DNA from: Bowmanella pacifica
Lineage (GTDB): Bacteria > Pseudomonadota > Gammaproteobacteria > Enterobacterales > Alteromonadaceae
Direction of reading: 5' to 3'
NCBI RefSeq assembly: GCF_014645355.1
Contig: NZ_BMLS01000002.1
Location: 62,001 to 126,000, forward strand
Length of the DNA: 64,000 nt
In this document: positions 9,549-18,537 of the stretch, in pieces
Position numbering within the stretch: the stretch's first letter is position 1
How the letters are laid out: every line of letters starts with the position of its first letter
Notes under the pieces: model-generated
Seen by the model: the letters and a program-made list of their open reading frames with translations, nothing else
The model's database searches: none
Told to the model about the DNA's origin: nothing
Made by a program: the position numbers and the translations under genes

Positions 9549-9686
9549 GGCGAGTTTCGTTGACATGGCGGAAACCAGATCATTCCCCTGGAATTCACCC
9601 TGATCTAAGTCGGGGACCGAAAGTCAGATGCGATAAGGGAAAACAAAAGACAAAACCATAGATGCAAATCTCTCAGCCCCAACCTA

Positions 9687-10499
9687 TTACTCAAATAAGC
9701 CCTGCTTCTGCGGCACTTCAATATGCGACTGGCGCAAATAAACCTGCTTGGACGGGCCATCCACAAAGCGGGAGATAGCCTGTATATCGGCCGGGGTAAA
9801 CTGCGATTGATGGCAGGCGATAGCCTTGGCCGCGCGCTGCATATCCGCTTTGGTAAAGGCAACTTTATGGGTCAGCCATTTATCTTCGCTGGTATGCCAG
9901 TTGTGTTGAATTAACTGCCCAAAGCCTGAGCCGTTATCTTGGTATTTATGCAGTTCCAGCTCTGAGGCGGCGGCAAAATACAGTGTATCCGGGCTGTGTT
10001 CAGTGGCTTTTTGATACACCTGCGCCACCAGATTACTGACCATACGATGGTCAGGATGCCCATAGCCGCCTTCCGGCCCCCAGGTGATTACCACATTGGG
10101 TTTAACCTGCTCAAACAGCTTGGCAATACTGCTATCCAGCGGTTGCAGGTTTTGCCACTGGGCCAGGCTGCCATCGACAAACTCGAGCATAATAGGCGGA
10201 TTAATCCCAAGCGCCTTGGTGGCACATTGGGTTTCAGCCAGACGGGTTTGCTTTAAGGCCTCCCCTGCCGCAATACCGGCATGTTCGGTAACCCCGTGCT
10301 GGCCATCGGTCACCACCGCCAGATATACATCATGACCTTCGCGGGCATAGCGGGCCAATAGCGGCCCCACGGTTACCTCGTCATCCGGGTGGGCAAAAAT
10401 GGCCAGAATACTGGGCTTGGCTGGCTCACTGGCCATCGCAGGTGACAGAGCAGTAAATGCCAGGCCCAGGCTGATTGCAAATTGAGTAAGTTTGTTCAT
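9687..10499 (-). CDS. secreted PIG-L/LmbE-family deacetylase
   Basis: PIG-L family enzymes are zinc-dependent de-N-acetylases acting on N-acetylglucosamine-containing molecules. The 270-residue protein has a Sec signal (residues 1-23, ending PAMAS). The family's metal-binding motif AHPDDE follows in LAIFAHPDDEVTVGPLLARY (about 34-39), then TDGQHG, and later GHPDHRMVSNLV, whose His completes the metal site. It starts 42 bp after the TonB-dependent receptor on the same strand and is probably co-transcribed with it. This suggests periplasmic processing of an imported, N-acetylated sugar. The substrate cannot be read from the sequence. Confidence 0.88.
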   Translation of the reverse strand: MNKLTQFAISLGLAFTALSPAMASEPAKPSILAIFAHPDDEVTVGPLLARYAREGHDVYLAVVTDGQHGVTEHAGIAAGEALKQTRLAETQCATKALGINPPIMLEFVDGSLAQWQNLQPLDSSIAKLFEQVKPNVVITWGPEGGYGHPDHRMVSNLVAQVYQKATEHSPDTLYFAAASELELHKYQDNGSGFGQLIQHNWHTSEDKWLTHKVAFTKADMQRAAKAIACHQSQFTPADIQAISRFVDGPSKQVYLRQSHIEVPQKQGLFE

Positions 10500-10541
10500 A
10501 AGTACATCCTTTTACTGATTACGTCTCAAACAGCGCTGATA

Positions 10542-13121
10542 TCAGAAGCGATAGCTAGCACCCACATAAAAGCGTCGGCCATTTTTATAGATGCCCAGCG
10601 GCGCACTACGCACCCTGTCATAGGAATACAGCACTTCGTCGGTCAGGTTGATGGCTTCCAGCAGCAGGTCCCAGTTGTCGTTAACATGCACTGTCAGATT
10701 CATATCCAACTGGCCGGTATTGTCCGCGCGCTCTTCCCCTAGGCCCGTGGCATAGCTGGTGCGGTAGTTATATGACAAACGGGCGCTGACCAGGTCATTT
10801 TCATAGTAACCGGAGAGGTTAAAGGTATGGCGTGAGTTACCCGGAATTTCCGATAACTCCTGACCCGGCGCGCCAGAGTCACGGTCGCCATCCACCAGGG
10901 TGTAGTTAGCGATAACGCCCAGCCCATAGATAAATTCATGTTGCAGGCCCAGCTCCAGGCCTTTAATAGTGCCGCCAGGACCGTTAACCGGCCTGTCGAT
11001 GCTCATCTCAATGCCCTCATGCACTTCCAGCGAGCGGGACACATCCACAAAGGAACGCACATTTTTAAAGAACAGCGCCATGGATGCCAGCGATGCCTCC
11101 TGCCAGTACCATTCCAGACCAAGGTCGAACTGGGTGGCTCTGAAAGGATCTAAATCTGGATTGCCAGCCACACCTTGGGCCTGGGTTTTGTTGTAGTTGA
11201 CCGAGGGCATAATATGCTCGTAATCGGGTCTGGCCATCACTTTGGCCGCCGCGCTACGCAGCACCAGATCTTCACTGAGATCGAAGGACAAATTCAGGCT
11301 GGGCAAAATATCGGTATAGCTACGCTCACGACTCAGCCAGGCAAACTCAGGCAAGCCCTCGCCAGGCAGTTGCTGATAACCGGATGACTGCTGGCGGGTA
11401 TGTACCATTCTCAGGCCCAGATCGCCGCGATAATCCCGGCCTTTTAAATCAAGTTTGAGATAACCGGCCACCACTTTCTCGTCAATGATAAAGCGGCTTT
11501 CTTTCTCCTCACTGACCTCAAAGGGCAGGTGCTGATAAGCGCTTTCCAGGGCGGCGGTATCCACAAAAGCAAAATGCTTAAGGGTGTGCTGCGATCCTAT
11601 CCCTTGCAGATAATCACTGGGAAACGCGGCGCTATAGTCACTCATACGCCAATCAAGCGAGCCTGCCAGCCCATCATACCCGCCGTTACGGGTGCGTAGC
11701 CTTTGAAGTTCACGACCGTGATCTTTGTATTTTGCGCCAAAACTCAGTTCCGACAGGATGGGATGGTCCATGGAGCGGCTGAAGTCCAGTTGCAGGTAGC
11801 TTTCCTCGTCTTCGGAATAGCTGGCATCCTGGCGCACTTCACTGATAAACCAATCCTGCCCTTGCTGTGGGGATACCCCATAGCTAACACGGATATCCCG
11901 TTCAACACTGGTATCGACCCGGTAATCGGTGTTGGCCGACCACTGTGAGGTGGAATCGGCGCTGGTGTCTCCGGAGCTGGCCGTTACCCCGGCCTGCAAT
12001 TGAATTTTCCAATACTCAACAAAATGATTCAGATGCAGCTGGGCGCTTTTTTGGTCTATACGGGAATTCCGCCAAATCGCCTCCATCGAGGTGTTAAAAG
12101 GCGCATTGGGCAACTGATGATAGGTTGCGGCCAGTAAGGTATTGTCACTAATCTGCACATCGCTGATACGACCACCAGCGCGGTAGGTATTGCTCGGCAG
12201 CCATAAAAAATTCTGGTTGGAATTATCGGCATCCAATACCGAATACAGCACATTCAGGGTTAGATCGGTATCTTTACTGACACGCCACTGCCCAGATAAC
12301 AGCGAACTGGTCAAATCGCGGGATTGCTGAAACAGCGCCGACCCGCCGCCGCCTGGCGTCCATAACCCCTGAATATCAGCATCGTCGGCATCCGACAAAC
12401 GCAGACTGCCGTCGGCCTCCTGGGCAAAATTTCGCTCTGCCCAGCCCCAGGACTCCAGACCATCCCGGCGCAGGTTACGCTTATGCTTCACCAGCGCCAT
12501 CAGCAGCCCCAGATCATTGCTGTCATCCCGCCAGTTATACAAGGCAGAAAACTGCGGCGCCCATTTATCGGCCACATCGGTATATTGCAACTGAGCCTTG
12601 AGCATCAATTTGCCCGGCTCGGTATCCAGTGGCTTAGGCGTATTCAGCACTACGGCACCACCCAGGGAGCCTTCATCTAAGTTTGCCTGCGGTGATTTAT
12701 TCACTTCCAGCGAGGCCACCAGCTCAGAAGGGATCATCGTGTAGTTAAAACCACGGCTGGGCTGGGAGGAAATCCACCAGTCAGAGGAGGCAATACTGTG
12801 GCCGTTAAGTAAGGTCAGGTTCTGGCTCGGCGCTGTGCCTCGCACCCCAACCCGTTCACCCTCACCCATCACCCGATAAAGTGATACACCGGTTAAGCGC
12901 TGTAGGGACTCGGCCACGTTTTTGTCGGGAAACTTACCGATATTTTCCGCCGAGATAGCGTCGATAAAATTGCTGGTTTCTTTTTTGCTGTTGATCGCTT
13001 CGAGCAGGCTACTGCGAATGCCCCGAATCTTGATATGTTCAAAGGCGTCATCGGTCTCTTGGGCATAGCTACCCGCAGCCACAAATGACAACGCTGTCAA
13101 AATAAAACCCCGCCCTCGCAT
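10542..13121 (-). CDS. TonB-dependent outer-membrane receptor
   Basis: The 859-residue receptor has a signal peptide (ending GSYAQ), a plug domain and a 22-strand barrel ending in YRF. The plug begins IKIRGIRSSLLEAINSKK and contains FPDKNVAESLQRLTGVSL and GVRGTAPSQNLTLLNGH; the DEGSLGGAVVLNTPKPLD segment closes it. This is the Xanthomonas/Caulobacter type of receptor, which mostly takes up oligosaccharides and other large nutrients. It is followed by a PIG-L deacetylase and faces a membrane-bound regulator divergently, so the three probably form one uptake unit. A paralogue lies at 18538-21102. Confidence 0.93.
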   Translation of the reverse strand: MRGRGFILTALSFVAAGSYAQETDDAFEHIKIRGIRSSLLEAINSKKETSNFIDAISAENIGKFPDKNVAESLQRLTGVSLYRVMGEGERVGVRGTAPSQNLTLLNGHSIASSDWWISSQPSRGFNYTMIPSELVASLEVNKSPQANLDEGSLGGAVVLNTPKPLDTEPGKLMLKAQLQYTDVADKWAPQFSALYNWRDDSNDLGLLMALVKHKRNLRRDGLESWGWAERNFAQEADGSLRLSDADDADIQGLWTPGGGGSALFQQSRDLTSSLLSGQWRVSKDTDLTLNVLYSVLDADNSNQNFLWLPSNTYRAGGRISDVQISDNTLLAATYHQLPNAPFNTSMEAIWRNSRIDQKSAQLHLNHFVEYWKIQLQAGVTASSGDTSADSTSQWSANTDYRVDTSVERDIRVSYGVSPQQGQDWFISEVRQDASYSEDEESYLQLDFSRSMDHPILSELSFGAKYKDHGRELQRLRTRNGGYDGLAGSLDWRMSDYSAAFPSDYLQGIGSQHTLKHFAFVDTAALESAYQHLPFEVSEEKESRFIIDEKVVAGYLKLDLKGRDYRGDLGLRMVHTRQQSSGYQQLPGEGLPEFAWLSRERSYTDILPSLNLSFDLSEDLVLRSAAAKVMARPDYEHIMPSVNYNKTQAQGVAGNPDLDPFRATQFDLGLEWYWQEASLASMALFFKNVRSFVDVSRSLEVHEGIEMSIDRPVNGPGGTIKGLELGLQHEFIYGLGVIANYTLVDGDRDSGAPGQELSEIPGNSRHTFNLSGYYENDLVSARLSYNYRTSYATGLGEERADNTGQLDMNLTVHVNDNWDLLLEAINLTDEVLYSYDRVRSAPLGIYKNGRRFYVGASYRF

Positions 13122-13163
13122 GCTGTCTTGCCCTCGATGATGCTTAGTTTTTAGGGAGCCATT

Positions 13164-15332
13164 GTGTATTTGGCTTCATCCGGCACAGATTGGCCGTTGC
13201 CTTGGCGCTTCCGGAACCATAAAATAACATTGTACAGCAGTGATTTACCAATATTTTCACAAACTTACAGGGATGCTGACAATACGTTGACAAATCAGGG
13301 TAGCAACAACCGGATCCGACTGAACCAGGTCTTGGTGGACTTCGCCGCCCTGAAGTTACAGATTGACGGGATTTGGTATGACATTGAAGCCAGGCAACTG
13401 GCCCTGCTCAGGCTGTTAATCGAGCATCAGGGGCAAGCGGTTTCCCGTCAGCAAATCATGGATAAGATCTGGCCCGATGTGGTGGTCAGTGACAATTCGG
13501 TCAGCCAGGCCGTTACCCAGTTACGCAAATCCCTGCAGGAGCCCAAAGACAGCCCAACCTTTATCCGCACCGTGCCGCGCAAAGGCTATCAGCTGATTGC
13601 CGATATTCATTACCCCGACAATACGCCCCAGCCACAGGCCAGTATCACGCTGCGCCGGGCTGCGGGGCTGGCGCTATCCCTGATACTGGCGATAAGTTTG
13701 CTGGTCTTATGGCTATGGCCAGCCAGCCCCCATCCATATCATCACAAGGCGCAGTTAACCGCCAGCCCAGGGGATGAAGCATTCTTAACCCTATCGCCGG
13801 ATAAGCGTTATTTACTCTTTACCCAGCAAGATGCACAAAGCGGCTTACGCGACCTGATGGTATTCGACCGCCAAAGCGAAAATATTCACGCCCTGCGCCA
13901 AAGCGGTTACGACGAACTGTCACCGGCCTGGTCGCCGGATGGCCAGCGCCTGGCCTATATCAGGCAAAACGCCTTTAGTTGTCAGATACGCACCTTGACC
14001 TTATCCGGGCCGGTGGAAACCTGGCGCCTGGCCCAAGACAGTCCCCTCACTGACTGTCAAACCGACGCCGGTCAAAGCAAGCTGCGCTGGACACGCAGCG
14101 GTCTGTTCTACCTTGACCCGGTTAGCAACCGTTTACTTCGTTTAAACCTGGATGCCACGCCCGTTGAAGCCACAGAGCACTGGCAGAATGTGGCGTATTT
14201 TGATGTGGATGTCACAGGTCGCCATTTACTGCGAGCCAGTCGTCGCGGCAAATTACTGTATTTGGATTATGACGATCTGAAAACCGCTGAGCAGCAATAT
14301 GTGCAAACCCTGACACCGCCCATTGCCAGCCTGAAATGGCAGGTACCCGGCCAACAATATTGGCTCGCCGGCCAGCAACTGCGCTTAGCCGATATTGATG
14401 GCACTCGCCAGAATTTGGCCGCACCACCGGGTTTTATTATGGATATGGCACAGGTTAGCGACGAAACCAGTGAGCAGTTATTTCTGGCTTCAGGCACCTT
14501 GCAAGCCAACCTGGTGGTGATGGATATGCAATCTCCCCAGCAATTGCACGCGCTGACGTCCTCGCCCAATTTTGAATATTTACCGGCACTGTCTGCCGAT
14601 GGGCTGCAAACCGCTTATATCTCGCAGTACTTTGACTATGTTGACCAGCAGGTACATCAGGAAGTGTGGGTTAAGCATAGCCAAAAGCCTACCGCCACCT
14701 TGCTTACCGCCCTGCCTGATGATGTGCAGCCGGATTATCTGAGCTGGTCACCCCAGGGCAGTTTTTTATTGTTGCAAGACAAACAGCAACGGGTATTTCT
14801 GCTGAACCTGTATGCGCGCAGTCTGCACCCGGTACTGACGGATTTTAAACAGGTATCGGCGCTCTACTGGCTGGATAACGAACAGCAGCTTTACTTTAGT
14901 GCCGTGCAAGGGGATAGCGCAGTTGCAGGCAAGTTTGATCTGCAAAAACAGCAGGTGGATTTAATCGCCCCGCAAGCCGGTACGCCAGTATTGTTAAACG
15001 CCAGTTTCGACGACTTTAACCAACGGATATTGGACATACTCACCGCCGCCCTGCCAGAGATCCCCGCAGCCCGGCTTACCCAGGCCATCACCCGCATTCG
15101 CCCGGCGTTAACGCCAGACAATCTGTACTTTGTGCTGCCAGGCCTGACAGAGTCAGACCTATTAAAACTGGACAGACAAACAGGCGACGTGCAGCTTATT
15201 CATCAGTTGGCCATTCACCAACAACACCTGGGCTTAACCTTAAATCTGGCGGTCAGCCCGGATGAACAACAGATGGTGATGAGTATGCTGAGCTCCCAGC
15301 AGAACAACCTTATGCTTAGGGAGCGTCAGTAG
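13164..15332 (+). CDS. membrane-bound winged-helix regulator with periplasmic beta-propeller (CadC-like)
   Basis: An OmpR/PhoB-type winged helix (about residues 52-150; IEARQLALLRLLIEH, SDNSVSQAVTQLRKSL, FIRTVPRKGYQLI) is followed by one membrane helix (about 173-192, GLALSLILAISLLVLWLW). A periplasmic region of about 530 residues follows with TolB-type repeats (LSPAWSPDGQRLAYI, LPALSADGLQTAYIS, LSWSPQGSFLLLQ). Such CadC-like proteins sense a periplasmic signal and bind DNA directly. It is divergent from the receptor/deacetylase pair, its likely target. The start is uncertain. GTG at 13164 has a good GGGAG site, but the first 41 residues match no domain; TTG at 13287 would fit the family N-terminus and leave 165 bp for divergent promoters. 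Confidence 0.88.
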   Translation: MYLASSGTDWPLPWRFRNHKITLYSSDLPIFSQTYRDADNTLTNQGSNNRIRLNQVLVDFAALKLQIDGIWYDIEARQLALLRLLIEHQGQAVSRQQIMDKIWPDVVVSDNSVSQAVTQLRKSLQEPKDSPTFIRTVPRKGYQLIADIHYPDNTPQPQASITLRRAAGLALSLILAISLLVLWLWPASPHPYHHKAQLTASPGDEAFLTLSPDKRYLLFTQQDAQSGLRDLMVFDRQSENIHALRQSGYDELSPAWSPDGQRLAYIRQNAFSCQIRTLTLSGPVETWRLAQDSPLTDCQTDAGQSKLRWTRSGLFYLDPVSNRLLRLNLDATPVEATEHWQNVAYFDVDVTGRHLLRASRRGKLLYLDYDDLKTAEQQYVQTLTPPIASLKWQVPGQQYWLAGQQLRLADIDGTRQNLAAPPGFIMDMAQVSDETSEQLFLASGTLQANLVVMDMQSPQQLHALTSSPNFEYLPALSADGLQTAYISQYFDYVDQQVHQEVWVKHSQKPTATLLTALPDDVQPDYLSWSPQGSFLLLQDKQQRVFLLNLYARSLHPVLTDFKQVSALYWLDNEQQLYFSAVQGDSAVAGKFDLQKQQVDLIAPQAGTPVLLNASFDDFNQRILDILTAALPEIPAARLTQAITRIRPALTPDNLYFVLPGLTESDLLKLDRQTGDVQLIHQLAIHQQHLGLTLNLAVSPDEQQMVMSMLSSQQNNLMLRERQ

Positions 15333-15352
15333 CCGCTGACTGCGGTGCCGCA

Positions 15353-16891
15353 TTACAGTTGCGACAGAGTATTGAGCAAATTTTGATGTGTTCTGGTGGA
15401 AAAACTTTGCTTTTCTACCGCTAGCGGAAAATCCAAAACATCGCTATTCCCCTCAAGCACCACACCAGTCAGATTTACCGTACGTGAAATCGGTAAACGA
15501 TATTGCGCCACCAATATGTCAGCGCCAAAATCCACATTTTCCCCTTCGCCTTTAATCACAGTGCTGAACTGACCATCAGCGTTTAACAACAAATACCCAT
15601 CCAATCTGGCATAGGTACCGTCGGTGGCAGGTAGCTGCCCAAAGACTTTCGCTCCAGCATAGGCTTTTAATCGCCAGACAAGATCGTCACAAGAACTAAC
15701 ACATTGTGGGTTGGTCACAATAGCGAGGCGCTGGTATTGAATAGCTGACGTTGCCGGAGCCACATCCTTACTCTGGCAAAGCGCTGAACCACGACAAAAA
15801 TCGGCCCTAAGTGGCAAATAGGTCTGCTTTTTATCTTCGTCGCTCAATAGCTGATACCAGTCCTCTGCGAACTCACTGCCGTAAAAGGCACTTACCCTGG
15901 TTGCCTGGTTCTGCAACGGTTCAACGTTACGATAACGCACTAGATTGTCTTTAAAGGGTTTACCAAATGCAGCCACCCACGGCGTATTTTCAGAGCCGCC
16001 GGGGTTGTTTTGTAGATCCACAACCAGTTTTTTGGCTGGCTTACTGTTTATGATGTCCCGAACGCCATGAATGGCACCGCACATGCCAGTGGCTTGCTCA
16101 GCACTACAGTAAATATCATCTTGCTCTGTACCCCAATTTCCGAAAAACAGGATCTTCAGTACAAAAGCATCATCCGTTTCATACAAACAAGCTTGCTCAG
16201 AAACATAGCGCTGCTGGAAGGATAAACCTTCATAAAGCCCTTCACAGGTAGGCGCGTTACTGGTGCTGATGGTTCTGTTTTTATCAGCCCCGCTCGCAAG
16301 GGTTAGCTTAGTGCCATCATGATAGGCAATCTCCAGTGAGGGCTCGCTCAGGTTAAAGCGATAGCCTCGTTCCATGTCTGTTACAAAGCTCTCTAAACAA
16401 CCTATCTCATGCGCGCTGCGGCAAAAGTAGTTGTGATAGTCGCTAAACAGTTTTGTTATATCAACACCGTTAAGCAACTTGATATCTTTACCGTCTTGTT
16501 GGTTAAAAAAGCTCAGTTTGGGCCAGGTATAACCTATATTTACCTCCGGCCAGCGAGGTACGGGAGTGACCTGTTCCTTGATCCAGTCGCCAACTTGCAA
16601 AAAGCTGTGCTGATTAACGATACCGAAATGCAAACTGCCGATAGCAAAATACAAGGCATTCCAATTCTCGGCTTGTGCAATTTGCTCAGTGGCATGCGCT
16701 CTATATTGGTTCCATTTAACGTCCCGGGTTTGGTCTCGTACATATATACTCAGGGCATCAATACTCTCCATCCCCTTGAGTAAAGTATCCGCCAGCGCTT
16801 GACGTTGTTGCACATCCGGAAAAGCAGGCTCAGCCGCACTAGCGCCAAAGCCCAAAAACAATCCCCAAAATGATAGTGCCAGCTTTTTCAT
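15353..16891 (-). CDS. secreted S41-family peptidase
   Basis: I start at the ATG at 16891 (MKKLALSFWGLFLGFGASAAEP), which gives a clear Sec signal cut after ASAA, instead of 16918. The 512-residue protein contains the S41 (Tsp/tricorn-like) core. LVVDLQNNPGGSENT corresponds to the conserved DLRxNxGG motif, and VTNPQCVSSCDDLVWRLKAY carries the expected nucleophile Ser. There is no recognisable PDZ domain. Several Cys residues (FCRSAHEIGCLESF, DDIYCSAEQATGMCGA, FCRGSALC) suggest a disulphide-rich periplasmic or secreted protein. The gene lies convergent with the membrane regulator and upstream of nothing else on its strand; its substrate is unknown. Confidence 0.78.
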   Translation of the reverse strand: MKKLALSFWGLFLGFGASAAEPAFPDVQQRQALADTLLKGMESIDALSIYVRDQTRDVKWNQYRAHATEQIAQAENWNALYFAIGSLHFGIVNQHSFLQVGDWIKEQVTPVPRWPEVNIGYTWPKLSFFNQQDGKDIKLLNGVDITKLFSDYHNYFCRSAHEIGCLESFVTDMERGYRFNLSEPSLEIAYHDGTKLTLASGADKNRTISTSNAPTCEGLYEGLSFQQRYVSEQACLYETDDAFVLKILFFGNWGTEQDDIYCSAEQATGMCGAIHGVRDIINSKPAKKLVVDLQNNPGGSENTPWVAAFGKPFKDNLVRYRNVEPLQNQATRVSAFYGSEFAEDWYQLLSDEDKKQTYLPLRADFCRGSALCQSKDVAPATSAIQYQRLAIVTNPQCVSSCDDLVWRLKAYAGAKVFGQLPATDGTYARLDGYLLLNADGQFSTVIKGEGENVDFGADILVAQYRLPISRTVNLTGVVLEGNSDVLDFPLAVEKQSFSTRTHQNLLNTLSQL

Positions 16892-16941
16892 GATTCCCTT
16901 CCTCATCTTCCGTTGCAATGTATAGCGATTAAGTATGGTTA

Positions 16942-18333
16942 TTATTGTAAGACTGATGAGCTAAGCCAGTTTTGAATATCCTGGCGATACCATTCCCGGC
17001 TCTCGGCGTGTTGCAGCGCTTTTTCTGCCTGGATGCGGGCCGCCTTAGCTTGTCCCTGACGGCTCAGCAGGCGGGCCTGAATAAACAGCAATTGTGGATG
17101 CTGGTCATCCAGCGCCAATCCCCGCAGTAACAAAGGCTCAACGTCATTTAGCAGGCCTTGTTGAAGGTTAAGCTCGGCCAGATCGCGAATGGCACGAAAA
17201 TGCCCCTGTTCGGCTGCTTGACCTAACCATCGCGCCGCTTTACTGAAATCTTGTTGTACGTCTTTACTGTCCAGAATTTCTCTGGCCAGACGATACTGTG
17301 CTACCGCCAGACCAGACTGCGCGGCTTGTAACACCCAATTTAAACCTTTGTGGCGATCCGACTCAGCCAGTTGTCCTCTGAGCAAACTGCTGCCCAGGCG
17401 GTACTGTGCCAGCGCATAACCGTTTTTGGCCGCATCCAGCAATACCTCGCCCGGCGCATTATCCTGCTGAAAATGCCGGCGCAGCAGCATGGCGGCATTG
17501 CTTTGTTCGGTCATCAGCCAGTTAGAAATATAGTATTGCACCACGGCATCGCCCTGCTCAGCCCGTTCGATCAATTCACTAATGCGCTGCTGATAGGCAT
17601 TGCTCTGACGGGAAAAACTTTCCCGGTAGCGACGGCCCTTATGGGTGCTGAAATGATAAAGCAATGAGCGACTATGGTAGGGCTGGGGCTGACCGTCTTT
17701 TACTAGCGGTTGGTAACGCCAGCGACTGACGGCATTATAGATAGCCCGTTCAAACTCGCGGGGTGGGTAACCATCAATAATTTCCAGATCATTTACCGCG
17801 CCACTGGGATCAATATCAAACTCAACCCATACCCAGCCTTCCAGACCTTTTTTATAGGCTTCTTCGGGATACACTGGCTCCAAAAAATGGCTACGCTGAG
17901 GCGCTAAGGCTTCATCTAGGCTGGCGTCAGAGGTAAATATGGGTTGTAGATTTTCTTGGTAATTGAGGAAGCCAAACTCATGGTCAAGCTGCTGCTTAAG
18001 TCCTACCGGTTCACTTTGCTGTGGCAAGTGCTGATACACCAGACTGGCGGCGGAGCCCGCCTCAGACAAACCAAAATCGGCGGCAATGGAAAACCAGGCA
18101 AAGGCTTTGGCGTAGTCTTTGTCCTGTCCCTGGCCATGCAGATTCATAACGCCCAGATTGTACAAGGCATCCACATTTCCCAGCCGGGCCAGTTGCATAA
18201 ATTCCTGCCGGGCTTTGTCAAATTGTTCCTGCTGGTAGGCAACGGTGGCCGTCAATAGGTCTGCTCTCACCATCATACTGGCGAGCAACAGGCCCACAGA
18301 GGCAAACAAACCGCATAGAACTGATCTCAACAA
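16942..18333 (-). CDS. TonB C-terminal domain protein with flanking Sel1/TPR repeats
   Basis: The 463-residue protein has a signal peptide or N-terminal anchor (ASVGLLLASMMVRA), then Sel1-like repeats (about 30-105; GNVDALYNLGVMNLHGQG, KAFAWFSIAADFGL). A TonB C-terminal fold follows at about 155-235 (EPVYPEEAYKKGLEGWVWVEFDI, ending VSRWRYQPLVKDGQP). More Sel1/TPR repeats run to the end (YALAQYRLGSSLLRGQ, VAQYRLAREILDSKD, AARWLGQAAEQGHFRA). A normal TonB has its C-terminal domain at the end after a Pro-rich linker; here it is in the middle. The protein sits between two TonB-dependent receptor genes on the same strand, which hints at a role with them. Confidence 0.82.
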   Translation of the reverse strand: MLRSVLCGLFASVGLLLASMMVRADLLTATVAYQQEQFDKARQEFMQLARLGNVDALYNLGVMNLHGQGQDKDYAKAFAWFSIAADFGLSEAGSAASLVYQHLPQQSEPVGLKQQLDHEFGFLNYQENLQPIFTSDASLDEALAPQRSHFLEPVYPEEAYKKGLEGWVWVEFDIDPSGAVNDLEIIDGYPPREFERAIYNAVSRWRYQPLVKDGQPQPYHSRSLLYHFSTHKGRRYRESFSRQSNAYQQRISELIERAEQGDAVVQYYISNWLMTEQSNAAMLLRRHFQQDNAPGEVLLDAAKNGYALAQYRLGSSLLRGQLAESDRHKGLNWVLQAAQSGLAVAQYRLAREILDSKDVQQDFSKAARWLGQAAEQGHFRAIRDLAELNLQQGLLNDVEPLLLRGLALDDQHPQLLFIQARLLSRQGQAKAARIQAEKALQHAESREWYRQDIQNWLSSSVLQ

Positions 18334-18448
18334 TAGCTTCCCATGATAATGGTCGTAGCGTCCACGCTCAGTCCATTTTACTTAAATATTCGCCATTGTC
18401 TGCTATATACTTGATTCAAAATAAAAATTTAACGAAGTCCACTGAGAC

Positions 18449-18478
18449 AAAAAAGCCCCTGACTTGTTAGTCAGGGGC
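18449..18478 (-). terminator. Rho-independent terminator of the second receptor gene
   Basis: On the minus strand, GCCCCTGACT-AACA-AGTCAGGGGC is followed by TTTTTT (18454 down to 18449), 60 bp past the stop of the receptor at 18538. This is a textbook intrinsic terminator. Confidence 0.88.
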
Positions 18479-18537
18479 CAACACCAGACAGCAACATGAG
18501 AGGGCACTCGTTTTGGCTGTCGTCGGATTTAGCTTAC

